This document shows, piece by piece, positions 1-9,484 of a DNA stretch of 64,000 nt. The notes below the pieces were generated by a model. The model was given only the letters and a program-made list of their open reading frames with translations, was not told the DNA's origin and searched no databases. A program made the translations under genes and the position numbers. Source of the stretch: an uncultured Rhodocyclaceae bacterium. GTDB lineage: Bacteria > Pseudomonadota > Gammaproteobacteria > Burkholderiales > Rhodocyclaceae. The stretch is taken from contig CAJQTY010000001.1 of the NCBI GenBank assembly GCA_907163075.1, forward strand, positions 124,001-188,000, in the 5' to 3' direction. Position 1 is the stretch's first letter. Each line of letters opens with the position of its first letter.

Positions 1-14
1 GTTACTGTAGACGC

Positions 15-50
15 GCGAGATATTTGAACGCGTTCGGTGAGATATTTGAG
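15..50 (+). repeat. Prophage left-end transposase-binding-like repeats
   Basis: Two near-identical sites, GCGAGATATTTGAA at 15-28 and GTGAGATATTTGAG at 37-50, are spaced exactly 22 bp. The same spacing and core GAGATA occur in inverted orientation at 39223-39258. Paired inverted sites at element ends are what a Mu/IS21-type transposase binds, so these are inferred to be its end-binding sites. The true terminus (expected to begin with TG) is at or just outside the window start. Confidence 0.7.
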
Positions 51-90
51 GCATGGGACGAATTACGGCAGGCGCAAGTTAATTACGGAT

Positions 91-597
91 TTAGGGCTCT
101 CCGAAGGCCTTCGGCCACCCGGAAAGATAATCATACGAACCTGGGGTGTCCGAGGCTTCCATCGCCGCTTTATGAGCCTTCGCAGCCGAAAAGATCGCGA
201 TATCAGAAGCGACGGCGGCGATGAATATCTGGCCCGCCAGCGCGGCGGTCATTAACACCTCGCTACCATCCATCGTTTTCCACATCGTCCCCGCCGGGAT
301 ACTTGTTCCGAGGCGGTCCAGTCCGATCTGTTGCGTGCGGCTGAAAGTGTCCGAGTGAAACCACTTGTCCCCGACCTGGAAGCCGCCGAACTGAATTCTT
401 CGGTCACGCTCGGCCTTTATCCTCTCCGACTGACGAGACATTATCTCATCACGGGACGGCAAATCCGCCGGCGCGGCGGAATGCCCATCCGCAACCCATT
501 TTTTATAGGCTGAATAATCTCTATTCGATTCCTCGAACGGGATATTTGCCATGTCGTCGAGACGCAAAACGGAACCGTCAGAAATCATCTTGTACAT
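91..597 (-). CDS. DUF4376-like tail fibre assembly protein
   Basis: 168 aa, last gene of the leftward tail operon, between the fibre gene and the prophage end. The N-terminal third has aromatic and acidic residues typical of tail fibre assembly proteins, followed by a charged helix (ERIKAERDRRI) and a C-terminal alanine-rich region that matches the DUF4376 pattern of phage proteins read next to fibres. It probably helps fold or attach the fibre. The start follows a clear TTAGGAGATGAGAC ribosome-binding region. Assignment rests on position and the DUF4376-like core, not on catalytic motifs. Confidence 0.6.
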   Translation of the reverse strand: MYKMISDGSVLRLDDMANIPFEESNRDYSAYKKWVADGHSAAPADLPSRDEIMSRQSERIKAERDRRIQFGGFQVGDKWFHSDTFSRTQQIGLDRLGTSIPAGTMWKTMDGSEVLMTAALAGQIFIAAVASDIAIFSAAKAHKAAMEASDTPGSYDYLSGWPKAFGEP

Positions 598-607
598 GTC
601 TCATCTC

Positions 608-1611
608 CTAAATTTCAGCGTCGAAGGCAAGCCAGTGCGAATTACTGTAAAACGAAATACTTGATGCGTTTCCAGCAATCAGTCCAGAAGCCACTGTGAA
701 TCGAACGGATAAGCTGTTTCGGCAACCGCCTTGGCTGGCTATCGCGGTCGTCGATATTTCGCTGCCGGTGGCGTTGCGGCAGTACACGCCGTCAGCGAAC
801 GAATAGGTCAGCGTCGGCACTCCTCGTTTGGGTGCGAAATAGACAGGCGCCTCAACAATCGTAGTTGAGTAGCATTGCCCGGTGGCAAATGCCTTTGCCG
901 TTCCAATTGCCACCAGGCGCTCGTAATACCTGTGACACAAAGCCTCCTCCATCCCGTGCGGCCTGGTCTCAAATAACGTCGGCACCGAGCCCTCCTCGAA
1001 CTGCACCTTGCTTAACGTCCCGGCGCCAAATTCAATGGTCAGGTCCGCGCCGCCGACAACAGCCCCCGTAATTCCGGAGGCGCCGTAACTTCCTGCGCCG
1101 ATTTTCCCTTGCGCCGTGCCGGTCCAGGACAAGACATAAGTCCCGGACTGTAGACTCGCCCCCTCGATAACCTGCCGAAAAACCTTGCCCGCCGGAATTG
1201 TGATCGGGACAACATTCGCCGACGACGTATAGGTGTAGGTATCGCCCGCGGCGGCCATCTTCCATCGGTCGTGGCCATAGAGGCCGGCGCCGACGGTGGC
1301 CCCGATTGATAGGCTCGCTGGTTGATCGAGAAATTAGGATTGATCAGTTTGTTTTTATACGACGTCTGCGCCGTGGTCAGCGACAGCGGGTTCCCCGTCG
1401 CCAGCGTCAACACACTAAGCCATGCGGTATTCGCGGCGTTGCGCTGCTTGAGAATCCCGGAGGCCGTATCCGCCCACCACTGGAAAGCGTATTTTGTCGC
1501 CGGTTCGGTAGCCCCTGACGAGCAGGTGGCCAGCGCGCCAAGGGCGCCATTCACATCCGCGCGGAACGCGGCGCCGGACTGGTTATCGATGATGAAATCG
1601 TGTTGAGACAT
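608..1611 (-). pseudogene. Tail fibre protein, split by a frameshift
   Basis: Two overlapping frames make one protein. The upstream frame starts MSQHDFIIDNQSGAAFRADV and reaches NFSINQRAYQSG, a common phage fibre motif. Translation then leaves frame at a C4 run (G4 on the coding strand) at 1300-1303. One extra G restores ATVGAGLYGHDRWKMAAAGD and continues to the stop at 608, giving about 334 aa. The C-terminal half would carry the receptor-binding part. The lesion may be mutation, phase variation or a sequencing error. As written, the host-recognition tip is separated from its virion-attachment domain. Confidence 0.72.
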
Positions 1612-4600
1612 TTAGTACCCCTTTGAAAGGTAGTCGAAGGTGCGCGATATGGCCGTGCCGGCGGCGTTGCGGAAGGTGATCGAAAATCCCGTGACGCTTT
1701 TTGCCGTGATCGAGTAATAGTCGCCGGTCGCCAGCCCTTGGGCGGCGATGGCCAGGGCCGGGGCGGCCTGAAAGGCCGTGCCGTAAGTGACCGCATAGAG
1801 GCCGGCGCCCGAGGCAATATCGTTCCCTGCCTCGATCCGGTCCGGCATGTCAATACGGATTGACGCCGAGTGCACCACGATGTTGATGTACTCCAGGGAG
1901 GATTGAAGCACCAGCCGTGCGCGCAATGCCCGGCACGTCCATTCGCCGGCCGCGAACCGCTGCCACGATGACCAGGCGATGTTGTCGTCAGAGGTCGATA
2001 CCTCTATGTACGCCCGCGCGATCGACAGATCGCCGCCGTCGATGTCGATCCACGCATCCGCTACGTCGTTCCGCGAATCGATCAGATCGACGATTGAAAA
2101 CGGCTCGATATCCAGCGCCGCCGTAATGCGGGAAGTCACGACCCGGCCGAGGTCGATACTGTCGGCGATCTGGTAGGTGCCCTGACTGATGATGCCGCCC
2201 ATCGTGTCGAGGGCGGCCCAGGTATCCACCAGGGCGCCTAGCGAGTCAATCCGCGAGGCGCCGTCGAGTTTGACCCCGTTGAGGAGACCATCATAGACCG
2301 TATCGGTTTTCGTACCGGGCCAAGACGCCCCATCATCCAGCGTGTCGATGACGTTAAGCGCGATCAGCGCCGCCGTTATCTCGGACGAGATCAGCGCCGC
2401 GTTGACGCTGTCGCGGCCCCCCGAATCGACCCACTTGGCGAGATAGGTTCCGGCGAGCAGCGGAACGATCAGCGACGACCCCGGCGCGGCGCTGAGCAGG
2501 TCGGAGGAGTTGTTCCAGGTGGCGCCGGACGTGGCGGACGAATGGCGTATCCTGATTTGTCCGCCGTTAAGCACGTCGAGCTCTGTCGACACGGAAAACG
2601 ACAGGAAGGCGATCGTACCCGTCACCGCGATCGAAAAATCGAGGACGTCGCCAGGGCGCACCGTTTTGCCGGCAATCGTTCCGCGCCCGTTATAGCGCGG
2701 GCCAAGCGCGAATCCAAGAATGGCATTGGCCTCGATTTCCAGCGCCCCCGTAAAGTCGGTGTCGAACACCAGCGTATTGCCGCTCAATGTCGCCCGCGTC
2801 CACGGGCCGTCGCCGACGTGGTAGCGGACTAAAATCGAATCATGCTTGGCGGAGAGCAGGAAACTGGCCGTGACCCTGTTGGTGACGCTGCCCGTCCCGC
2901 TCATTACCAGCGATTCGGAAAGTTTCATGTCCAGGATACGCGGGACTTCATTCCTGAGCAGCGTCTGCCGCGCTGGCGGATTCCAGACGCCATCCCAGGC
3001 CGCGTAGAAGGCCGGGTCTTCGTCGGTCGCCACGATCTGTATCCGGGACGAGGAGACCGGCTTTACCGAGACGATCTTGACCTTCTTCCCTGGCGTCGGC
3101 AGCGGCGAGAAAAACCAGCGGTGATCGAGCGTCAGCATGTCGGGCTGCATTGCCGGCGCCGACGGCAAAACGAGCGTACCCGACTCGCCGCTGCCCGCCG
3201 CAATCGAAAAGGTCTGCATGTCGCCGTCAGGCTGCACGAGCATCAGGTAGTCCACACCTCCGCTACGCGGGACCGTCCGATCGAGCGTGACCGTACTGCC
3301 GGCGACAGTGACCAGGCGGCCGGAATAGCCCCACTGCGTTAAATCGTGCTGCAGAATAACGACGTCGCCACGCTGGCAGACGAAGCCCTCGAAGTCGGCG
3401 GCCCATGAAATCATGCGCGAGCGGTAGACCTGTGCGGCGGCCTGGATGCGGGCGTACTTTGCCGCTGCCGCGCCCGTGGTGCAGCCCTTTATTTCAACGG
3501 TGCTTGAGCGCTGGGGCATATTCACCCCAGGCACGGTCACGCGCACCTCGTCGGGCGTCCACTCGCGCTCGCTATCGACGTAGGAGACGACGATCTCGTC
3601 GGCCAGGTTCTCCGTTACATATTTTACGGAAAAGCTCCCCTTGAGGATGTTGCTCATGCCAAAGGCGGCGACGGGCGAGGCGTCCCGGCGATCCCACACG
3701 ACACCGAGTTTACCGGAGGCCCACGACGGCGACGCCAGGCCGCAGCGGGCAATGTCGTTGAGGGTATCCTGCGCTGATTGCGGGCTGTCAATCACCATAT
3801 TCAGCGTAAGCCGCTCGCGATCGCAGAAGCTTGCCCAGGCCGCTATTGCGGCGAAATCGATCTGGCTATCGGCCAGGTGACACCCGTACATCTGCTCCCC
3901 GAACGGATTCTTGCGCCCGCGCGCGAAGTCGAGATACCACCAGGCCGGGTTGCTCGTCGGTCGCCAACGGCCTGAATTATATCCGTCGGAATAGTCCACC
4001 GTACTGGCTGAGGCGATCGCCGACAGGCGTTCGACGACGCCGGAAAGCTGGCCGCTGGCCTTGATGATCATCCCCAGGCGCTTTTGGCCGGCATAGTTCG
4101 CGGCATCCTCCTGGTAGCTGCGCAGCGTTGAAAACCGATAGCTGTAGCCGCCTCGCGAGTCGCCGGACGCTATTTCTCCCTGTGTCGAGCGGGCGCTGGT
4201 CAGCCGGACGCGGACATCGTAAATCCCCTTGGCAACGGCCAGCGAAAACGTACGGCGTTGCGGCGTCTGGCTCGCGCCGTGCGGAACGTCGACGTAGCTG
4301 ACCGCCGTGTAGATCGGCTGCGGGCCGTCACTAGCGAACCCGTCGCTGAATGAGGCCCAGGTCCAATACCCGAACATCGGCGCGCCCCACCAGGTGAGGC
4401 CGATCTGCTGTGCCTCGCCTTCGGCATGCCCAGACTGAGCGTAGGCGTGCTGAATAACCTTCGTTTCGGAATAGCTGTCACTATCCGTTCCTTGGTAATA
4501 GTAGACCTCCGTCGTCCGCAACGACCAGTAGCCGGTCGTATACGTAACCTGCGTGCTGCTCGTCAGCGGCTTCCACCAGGTGTCGCTGACCGGCTTGTAC

Positions 4601-5568
4601 TCGGCCTCGATGCGCACCGTGCAGGCCACCAGGCCGGAGTTGCCAGAGTAGTAGGCGCTGCCCTCGACATCGATGGACAGGCGCACCGTATCGATGGCGC
4701 TGGTACGCACCACCCAGTCCTCGCCGCGCACCAGCTCTGCACCGTTGTCCGAGTCGACGTTGCCGGGGAAACCGGGCAGGTTCCCGGCGCCGTCCGACCA
4801 TTGGAGCGTCACGTCATCATAATTCGAGAGCGGGGAATCCCCAATATGCAGGTCTGAAAGCTGCACGTCGGACAGGCCAAAATTGAATAGTTGGTAGAGG
4901 TACTGATCGTCTCCGCGCAGCTCTGTATAGGGCTTTGCGCCGTAGTCCGGAAAAACGCGGTGCGTCCCCATGACGACTTGCATCGGGCTGTACGGCCGCA
5001 CGCTGTTGCTGCCGCCGGAGAGGGAGTAGGTCGGCGACGCCGCCGCGCTGCTGCCATTGACTGCTGTGAGCGCGCCCGAGGACGGCTTGAAGATGGCGCC
5101 GACGACAAGATTTCCGGCCAGGGTGATCAGTCCCGAGCCGATCGCCCCCCAGGCTGCGCCCGACAAGCCCAGCGCGCCGACCGATCCGGCGGCGCCCATT
5201 GCGCCGGTTGAGGCAAAGCCGCCAAGTTGTGCGCCGAGCATCGGCCCGAGCTGCCAGGCGAGCACCATCACGGCGATCGACAGGATGATTTTTAGCGGGT
5301 TACTGCCGCCACCACCGCCACCGCTCAACGCGGCGACCGCGTGCACCATGTCGCCCGGTTGCGGGCAGACGCTGTCCCACTCGTCGACCGCCAGCGTCCG
5401 GTCGTTGATGAGGATGACGATTTCAAGGTGCGGATCGAGACCTGCACGCAGCAGCGCCTCGCGCGCCGTCTCGCCAGAGCGCCAGCCCTGCGCCGAGAAC
5501 TCGCGGCCGACCGCAGGCAGCAGCGGGTGCGGTTGGTTGACGATGCGCACCAGCGCGCTTATTTCCAT
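1612..5568 (-). CDS. TipJ-family tail tip / host specificity protein
   Basis: 1318 aa, the largest gene of the prophage. It resembles the lambda gpJ/TipJ family: an N-terminal domain with a VHAVAALSGGGGGG linker, a hydrophobic glycine/alanine-rich segment near residues 90-170, then long beta-rich fibronectin-like regions to the C-terminus. It forms the central tail tip that contacts the receptor. The start is ATG 5568, which overlaps the last codons and stop of the NlpC gene (ATGGAAATAA); a longer open frame to 5880 is only a shadow of that gene. It follows DUF1833 and NlpC genes, as in other siphovirus-like tail modules. Confidence 0.88.
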   Translation of the reverse strand: MEISALVRIVNQPHPLLPAVGREFSAQGWRSGETAREALLRAGLDPHLEIVILINDRTLAVDEWDSVCPQPGDMVHAVAALSGGGGGGSNPLKIILSIAVMVLAWQLGPMLGAQLGGFASTGAMGAAGSVGALGLSGAAWGAIGSGLITLAGNLVVGAIFKPSSGALTAVNGSSAAASPTYSLSGGSNSVRPYSPMQVVMGTHRVFPDYGAKPYTELRGDDQYLYQLFNFGLSDVQLSDLHIGDSPLSNYDDVTLQWSDGAGNLPGFPGNVDSDNGAELVRGEDWVVRTSAIDTVRLSIDVEGSAYYSGNSGLVACTVRIEAEYKPVSDTWWKPLTSSTQVTYTTGYWSLRTTEVYYYQGTDSDSYSETKVIQHAYAQSGHAEGEAQQIGLTWWGAPMFGYWTWASFSDGFASDGPQPIYTAVSYVDVPHGASQTPQRRTFSLAVAKGIYDVRVRLTSARSTQGEIASGDSRGGYSYRFSTLRSYQEDAANYAGQKRLGMIIKASGQLSGVVERLSAIASASTVDYSDGYNSGRWRPTSNPAWWYLDFARGRKNPFGEQMYGCHLADSQIDFAAIAAWASFCDRERLTLNMVIDSPQSAQDTLNDIARCGLASPSWASGKLGVVWDRRDASPVAAFGMSNILKGSFSVKYVTENLADEIVVSYVDSEREWTPDEVRVTVPGVNMPQRSSTVEIKGCTTGAAAAKYARIQAAAQVYRSRMISWAADFEGFVCQRGDVVILQHDLTQWGYSGRLVTVAGSTVTLDRTVPRSGGVDYLMLVQPDGDMQTFSIAAGSGESGTLVLPSAPAMQPDMLTLDHRWFFSPLPTPGKKVKIVSVKPVSSSRIQIVATDEDPAFYAAWDGVWNPPARQTLLRNEVPRILDMKLSESLVMSGTGSVTNRVTASFLLSAKHDSILVRYHVGDGPWTRATLSGNTLVFDTDFTGALEIEANAILGFALGPRYNGRGTIAGKTVRPGDVLDFSIAVTGTIAFLSFSVSTELDVLNGGQIRIRHSSATSGATWNNSSDLLSAAPGSSLIVPLLAGTYLAKWVDSGGRDSVNAALISSEITAALIALNVIDTLDDGASWPGTKTDTVYDGLLNGVKLDGASRIDSLGALVDTWAALDTMGGIISQGTYQIADSIDLGRVVTSRITAALDIEPFSIVDLIDSRNDVADAWIDIDGGDLSIARAYIEVSTSDDNIAWSSWQRFAAGEWTCRALRARLVLQSSLEYINIVVHSASIRIDMPDRIEAGNDIASGAGLYAVTYGTAFQAAPALAIAAQGLATGDYYSITAKSVTGFSITFRNAAGTAISRTFDYLSKGY

Positions 5569-5951
5569 TTGTAAAACCCTTCCAGGCGCAGCGCAAAACG
5601 AGGCAGGTCGCGCAGGCAGTGGCGCACGGCCATGCCGGCGTTTTCCATCGCGTGCAAAACGCACGGCTCGCCGTCGACGAGGCAGTAGACGCCGATGTGC
5701 GACGGCCGCCCGGCACAGAACATGATGACCGCGTCGCCTTCGCACGGGGACTCTGTCGGGTTGCCGAGCGCGCGCACGACGTCGGCCATTTGCGCCGCGC
5801 GCCCCAGGCGGCTCGAAGCCCGGTTGATTTCCGCCCCGCCGGGAATCGACCGGCCAAAAACCTCGTGGCTCACCCGGCAATAGAGGCGGGCGCAGTCGGC
5901 CTCATTGGGAATATACGGCTCGCCGATGTAAGGGTCGGCCCAGTGGCGCAT
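5559..5951 (-). CDS. NlpC/P60-family tail-tip peptidase
   Basis: 130 aa. It has the cysteine of an NlpC/P60 peptidase at residue 20 (EADCARLYC) and the matching histidine at residue 85 (PSHIGVY). Such proteins sit at the siphovirus tail tip (lambda gpK-like) and help the phage pass the peptidoglycan. The gene starts one base inside the DUF1833 stop and overlaps the TipJ start by ten bases, so the three genes are translationally coupled. It is shorter than lambda gpK, lacking a separate metalloprotease domain. Confidence 0.85.
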   Translation of the reverse strand: MRHWADPYIGEPYIPNEADCARLYCRVSHEVFGRSIPGGAEINRASSRLGRAAQMADVVRALGNPTESPCEGDAVIMFCAGRPSHIGVYCLVDGEPCVLHAMENAGMAVRHCLRDLPRFALRLEGFYKWK

Positions 5952-6427
5952 CAGAAGACCCCTGGCGCGGTATTCGGGCGGAAGGCCATCTGCACCGAGG
6001 GCCGCGAGAAGAACGCCTCAAACCCCAGATCGGCGGACACGCGCGACATGTCCGCCTCGACGTTATACAGGTTCATGGTGATGCTCCATTCGATCAGGTC
6101 CGGCCGGCTGCGCATCACCTGGCTCAGTGTTGCCGTGCTGCCGGCGCCGCCGCCGGAGGTCTCGATCCAGTACATCAGATCGCGTCCGACGTTGTCGACC
6201 CACAACGAAGCGCGCGGCATCTGGCTCTCGAAATCGTCCGGCAGCTCGCAACCGAACTGAATCGCCACGTAGAGATTTCCATTGCTGGTCAGCGCCTGCG
6301 TGTCGCTGACGACGCGCACCGGCGACGTCAGGGCCGGGTGATTGATTTCCAGCAGGATCAGCGGCGCTTCCTCGGCGCTGGTTTTGGCCAGCGTCGATTT
6401 ATAGGCTGCGGAATAATTGCGCGCCAC
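5951..6427 (-). CDS. DUF1833 minor tail protein
   Basis: 158 aa. The N-terminus (MARNYSAAYKSTLAKTSAEE) and the LLEINHPAL / FESQMPRASLWVDNVGRDL pattern are those of DUF1833 phage proteins, which are found between the tape measure and NlpC/TipJ genes in B3-like transposable siphophages. It probably corresponds to the lambda gpL class at the baseplate-like tail tip. No signal peptide or catalytic motif is visible. Its stop overlaps the start of the peptidase gene. Confidence 0.8.
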   Translation of the reverse strand: MARNYSAAYKSTLAKTSAEEAPLILLEINHPALTSPVRVVSDTQALTSNGNLYVAIQFGCELPDDFESQMPRASLWVDNVGRDLMYWIETSGGGAGSTATLSQVMRSRPDLIEWSITMNLYNVEADMSRVSADLGFEAFFSRPSVQMAFRPNTAPGVF

Positions 6428-6430
6428 GGA

Positions 6431-6787
6431 TCAGCCCCAGGTTTCTATGGTGGAGGAAATCTCCCAATAGCCAAGAGTCCCGGCCAGCGGCGCGGCATTC
6501 AGTCCACCCTCGGAAAAACGGGCCTCCCTGACCGTGCCGCTGACCGGATCGGTCCACAAGAACCAGTCCGCGCCTTCGTTGATATTGGTCGAAAACCACG
6601 CCACAAAGGCGAGATAGTTCGCCTTGGTCTCAAGCCGGAGGCGGACGGCCCGGGTAACGAGCACCCGCGACTTGATGCGCGCCTGTTTGGGCGGGCCAGA
6701 CTCCGTTTCCGACCGCAGCAGGGCGGACTCGCGCTTTTCAGCGAAGCCCTCGAGCCGTATCTTTACGTAACTCGGGAATGTTTCCAT
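6431..6787 (-). CDS. Minor tail protein (gpM-like position)
   Basis: 118 aa, starting METFPSYVKIRLEGF. It lies directly after the tape measure gene with a one-base overlap and before DUF1833, the position of the lambda gpM minor tail protein. The sequence is beta-rich with a W-F-L-W-T-D-P motif near the middle. Function is inferred from gene order; no enzymatic motif is seen. Confidence 0.6.
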   Translation of the reverse strand: METFPSYVKIRLEGFAEKRESALLRSETESGPPKQARIKSRVLVTRAVRLRLETKANYLAFVAWFSTNINEGADWFLWTDPVSGTVREARFSEGGLNAAPLAGTLGYWEISSTIETWG

Positions 6788-9021
6788 TACACCGCCTGCC
6801 GTAAACCGAACATCTGACCGAACCCTTGCGTGATCGGGCCGTTGCGCTTCTGGTCGGAGAGCAAGGCCTTGGAGATCAGAACCTCGACATCGAAATTGCC
6901 GTTGTTCTGCCTGGTTTTGGTCGATGCCTGATAGCCATCGGCGGCTCCCTGGTTGATGACCGTGACGTTGATTGGCGGGGCGCTGCTGCCCGAGCCGCTC
7001 GGCGTGACGTGGCCGTTGCCGTTCATTCTGACGCGTTCGGGGCCGTTTTCGCCGACCAGGTAGGTGCCTCCGGCGAACACCCTGCCGCCGGCGGCGCGCC
7101 CGGGAACGCTGTTGAGGCCCGACACGTACTCGGCGGTTGATTCCACCCCGCTCGGCGTCGAGGCGAAGAGTCCGGACAGCCAGCCGCCCAGTCCGTTGGT
7201 GATGGGCGCCAGGGCGGCCTTCATCTGGATACGGATGAGGTCGGCGATCATGGCGTTGGCCAGGCTGGAGAAGCTGCTCTTGCCGGTCGTCACGAAGGTG
7301 GCGATGGCGTCGGCCATGCCGTCGGTGGCCTTGGTAAACACGAGGTCCGCCGTCTTGGCCGCGTTACCAGCCTCGTCCGTGTAACGCGTAAAGGCCGTCG
7401 TCCACCCGGCCTCGAAGGTGCGCGCGGCATCGTAACTTTCGCGCGTGGCCGCGGCGACCTTCGGCTTCTTCTCGGCAAGGCCATCCTCGACTTCGGCCAG
7501 GGCCTTCTTGCGTTCGGTTTCGTCCTTGACCTGCAGGGTGATCTCCTTGATGACCTGCGCCGCCTCGTCGTCGACCTTGTACAGCGCCTGTTTGACCTGC
7601 ACCTCGCGCTCGCTGACGCCGATCAGCTCGCGCTGGCGGGCGATGCGCTCGATCAGCATGGCCGACTGGGCGTTGTAGTTGGCGACGATCTGCCCGGCGC
7701 GGTCGCCCTTGGCGTCCTGCTGGGCAATGCTTTTCAGCTCGGCATCCATCTCCCGGCGGATGCGCGTCATCTCGTCGGAGTGAGCGATCAGCGCGTCGAG
7801 TTCGGGGTCTTCGGCCTTTCCCGCCCGCGGCGCGCGGCCTGTTTTTCCCTGGTCCTTGCCGCGCGCGACAGAGGCATTGAGGTCGGCCTCGCGCTGCGCA
7901 TTGGCGGCGCCCGTTTCAGTCGTCAGCTTCCGCTGCAGGCCAATGCGCTCTTTCAGGGAGTCGACTTCCAGTTGCGCGTCCTGATACGGTTTATAGGCAG
8001 CGAGTTCTTCGGCCGATCCTGTCCGCGACATGTACAAAACTTTTTGCTGGGCCTTGGCCAGCTGCGCCTCGAGCCCCTCTTCGCGGCCAATGCCGAGCAT
8101 GGAATCCCAGGCCCACTTCGCTGCCTCCTTGACGCCGCGCCATGCCTTTTCAAGGGCCCCAAGGTTCGCATTCAAAGCCGGAATGCGGCCGTTCAACACA
8201 TCAAAATAGGTGCTCTGCGCCAGCGCGGCCGCGTCGGTTTCTCGCCCCTGGTCAGACAGCGCCTTGACCTGCTCATACACCGAGGCGGTCAGGAAGCGAT
8301 ACTTCTCGTTGAGCTTAAGGATGGCGGCTACCGGCTCGCCGCCGAGCGCCGCGAACTCCTTGACGGTCTCCGCCGCCGCCGCGCCGCCGGCGCGCTCCAT
8401 CTCGATCGCGGCCTGCGTGACGCGGGCCATCATGTCCAGCGGAATCTTTCCGGAAGCCGCGGCTTCGTTCATCGCCTCGGCGACCGTGCCGCGGGTGGCG
8501 CCGCTACTGGCGGCAACTGACCGCGACATATCCATGAGTTGGCCAGCCGTCGCCCCGGCGACATTCCCGGACAGGATCAGCGTCCTGGTGAACGCCGCCG
8601 ATTCGTCGGCGCCCTGGCTGTAGGCGACGCCCAGCGCGGCCACCGTCCCGGCCGCCACGGTAAAGGGGTTAATCAATCCCAGCACGTAGCCGCCAAGCGC
8701 CCGGGTGGCCGCGCCGACGCCGCCGAACATGTCCTTGAGCTGCCCGCCCTGCTGCATCAGGACAGTGAGCGGCGACTGGCCGCCCTGCAGCGAGGTGACG
8801 ATATCGGTGAATTGCGCCGGGACGCCGCGCAGCGCCGCCGACGTGGCCTTGGCCGACATACCGAGGTTGTCCATTGCCGGCTTGCTCGAGGCCAGGCTGG
8901 CGCCGGCCTTGTTGGCGCTGGCGCCGACGTCGGCCAGGCCGGATTCGACCTTGTTCAGGTCATCGACCGCCGCCTTGGCCTCGGTGCTGATCCTGATCTT
9001 TACTTCGCCGTTGTTGCTCAC
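6787..9021 (-). CDS. Tail length tape measure protein
   Basis: About 744 aa from the GTG at 9021 (SNNGEVKIRISTEAKAAVDDL). An in-frame GTG at 9054 lies immediately after the terminator-like T run and has no ribosome-binding site, so the later start with a G-rich leader is preferred. The protein has N-terminal coiled-coil repeats, hydrophobic segments near residues 130-190 (LGGYVLGLINPFTVAAGTVAALGV), long central coiled coils (residues 330-540), and a glycine-rich C-terminal part (AGGRVFAGGTYLVGENGPERV) typical of prophage tail tape measures. It sets tail length and is ejected with DNA. The chaperone frameshift pair lies just upstream, as in lambda G/GT-H. Confidence 0.87.
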   Translation of the reverse strand: MSNNGEVKIRISTEAKAAVDDLNKVESGLADVGASANKAGASLASSKPAMDNLGMSAKATSAALRGVPAQFTDIVTSLQGGQSPLTVLMQQGGQLKDMFGGVGAATRALGGYVLGLINPFTVAAGTVAALGVAYSQGADESAAFTRTLILSGNVAGATAGQLMDMSRSVAASSGATRGTVAEAMNEAAASGKIPLDMMARVTQAAIEMERAGGAAAAETVKEFAALGGEPVAAILKLNEKYRFLTASVYEQVKALSDQGRETDAAALAQSTYFDVLNGRIPALNANLGALEKAWRGVKEAAKWAWDSMLGIGREEGLEAQLAKAQQKVLYMSRTGSAEELAAYKPYQDAQLEVDSLKERIGLQRKLTTETGAANAQREADLNASVARGKDQGKTGRAPRAGKAEDPELDALIAHSDEMTRIRREMDAELKSIAQQDAKGDRAGQIVANYNAQSAMLIERIARQRELIGVSEREVQVKQALYKVDDEAAQVIKEITLQVKDETERKKALAEVEDGLAEKKPKVAAATRESYDAARTFEAGWTTAFTRYTDEAGNAAKTADLVFTKATDGMADAIATFVTTGKSSFSSLANAMIADLIRIQMKAALAPITNGLGGWLSGLFASTPSGVESTAEYVSGLNSVPGRAAGGRVFAGGTYLVGENGPERVRMNGNGHVTPSGSGSSAPPINVTVINQGAADGYQASTKTRQNNGNFDVEVLISKALLSDQKRNGPITQGFGQMFGLRQAV

Positions 9022-9055
9022 ATCGCCCCCCCATCCGACCCGGAATTCGGGCACG

Positions 9056-9095
9056 AAAAAAAGCCCTCTACGCGGGGATTATCCGGGCAGAGGGC
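9056..9095 (-). terminator. Hairpin plus T run between chaperone and tape measure
   Basis: On the minus strand GCCCTCT (9095-9089) pairs with AGAGGGC (9069-9063), enclosing about 19 nt that can pair further, and is followed by seven T (9062-9056). This is an intrinsic-terminator shape inside the late tail operon. It may limit transcription into the tape measure gene, needed in a few copies per virion, relative to tail tube, needed in hundreds. Confidence 0.6.
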
Positions 9096-9102
9096 AAGGA
9101 CC

Positions 9103-9127
9103 GCAGGGGGAAGCGGTTCAGCGGAGC
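9103..9127. repeat. 25-bp repeat, copy 1
   Basis: This segment matches 14636-14660 in 24 of 25 positions (core CAGGGGGAAGCGGTTCAGC). Both copies lie just after a gene stop and before a new late gene (tape measure here, I protease there). Their role is unknown; they may mark a shared leader or an old recombination boundary. Confidence 0.6.
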
Positions 9128-9133
9128 GGGATA

Positions 9134-9484
9134 TCAGCTCTTGCTACAGCAGGCAACGAACTCGGCCTCGGCGTATTGCAGGCGAAAAAACACATTGGCG
9201 GTATCGTCCGCCGCGACGCCGACCTGCTGCATGACCCAGGGCAGCACAGCGTAATCCAGCCCGCAGACCGCGCCGGCCAGGCCGGCATGGCGCAGCTGCG
9301 TGCGCATGGCGATGAGCACCGCGATCGGCGCCTCGTTCTCGGCCCACAGCCCGAATTGCGCGGGGAGCTGGCCCGCGAGGGCGCCGGCGATCGCCTCGGG
9401 GCCGGCGCCGAAGGCGGCCAGCGCCGACTGCAGCTCGTCCGTCTCACGACCGCCGCCGAGCCAGTGGCGGACAGCCGCTTTCAG
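9134..9484 (-). CDS. Tail assembly chaperone frameshift extension (DUF1799-like)
   Basis: A frame of about 116 aa without its own good start runs from the slippery site to the TGA at 9134. It contains QFGLWAENEAPI and GLDYAVLPWVMQQVGV, the signature of DUF1799 phage proteins. It is reached by a -1 shift from the preceding chaperone frame at A AAA AAC (9490-9484), giving a fusion of about 218 aa. This mirrors lambda gpG/gpGT, where the fused minority form recruits the tail tube protein to the tape measure. Confidence 0.8.
   Translation of the reverse strand: MKAAVRHWLGGGRETDELQSALAAFGAGPEAIAGALAGQLPAQFGLWAENEAPIAVLIAMRTQLRHAGLAGAVCGLDYAVLPWVMQQVGVAADDTANVFFRLQYAEAEFVACCSKS

Noticed and set aside
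5569-5880. Upstream extension of the TipJ frame by 104 codons
   Set aside because: The extra part is Arg/Pro-rich and out of frame with the NlpC gene it covers; ATG 5568 has the coupled start.
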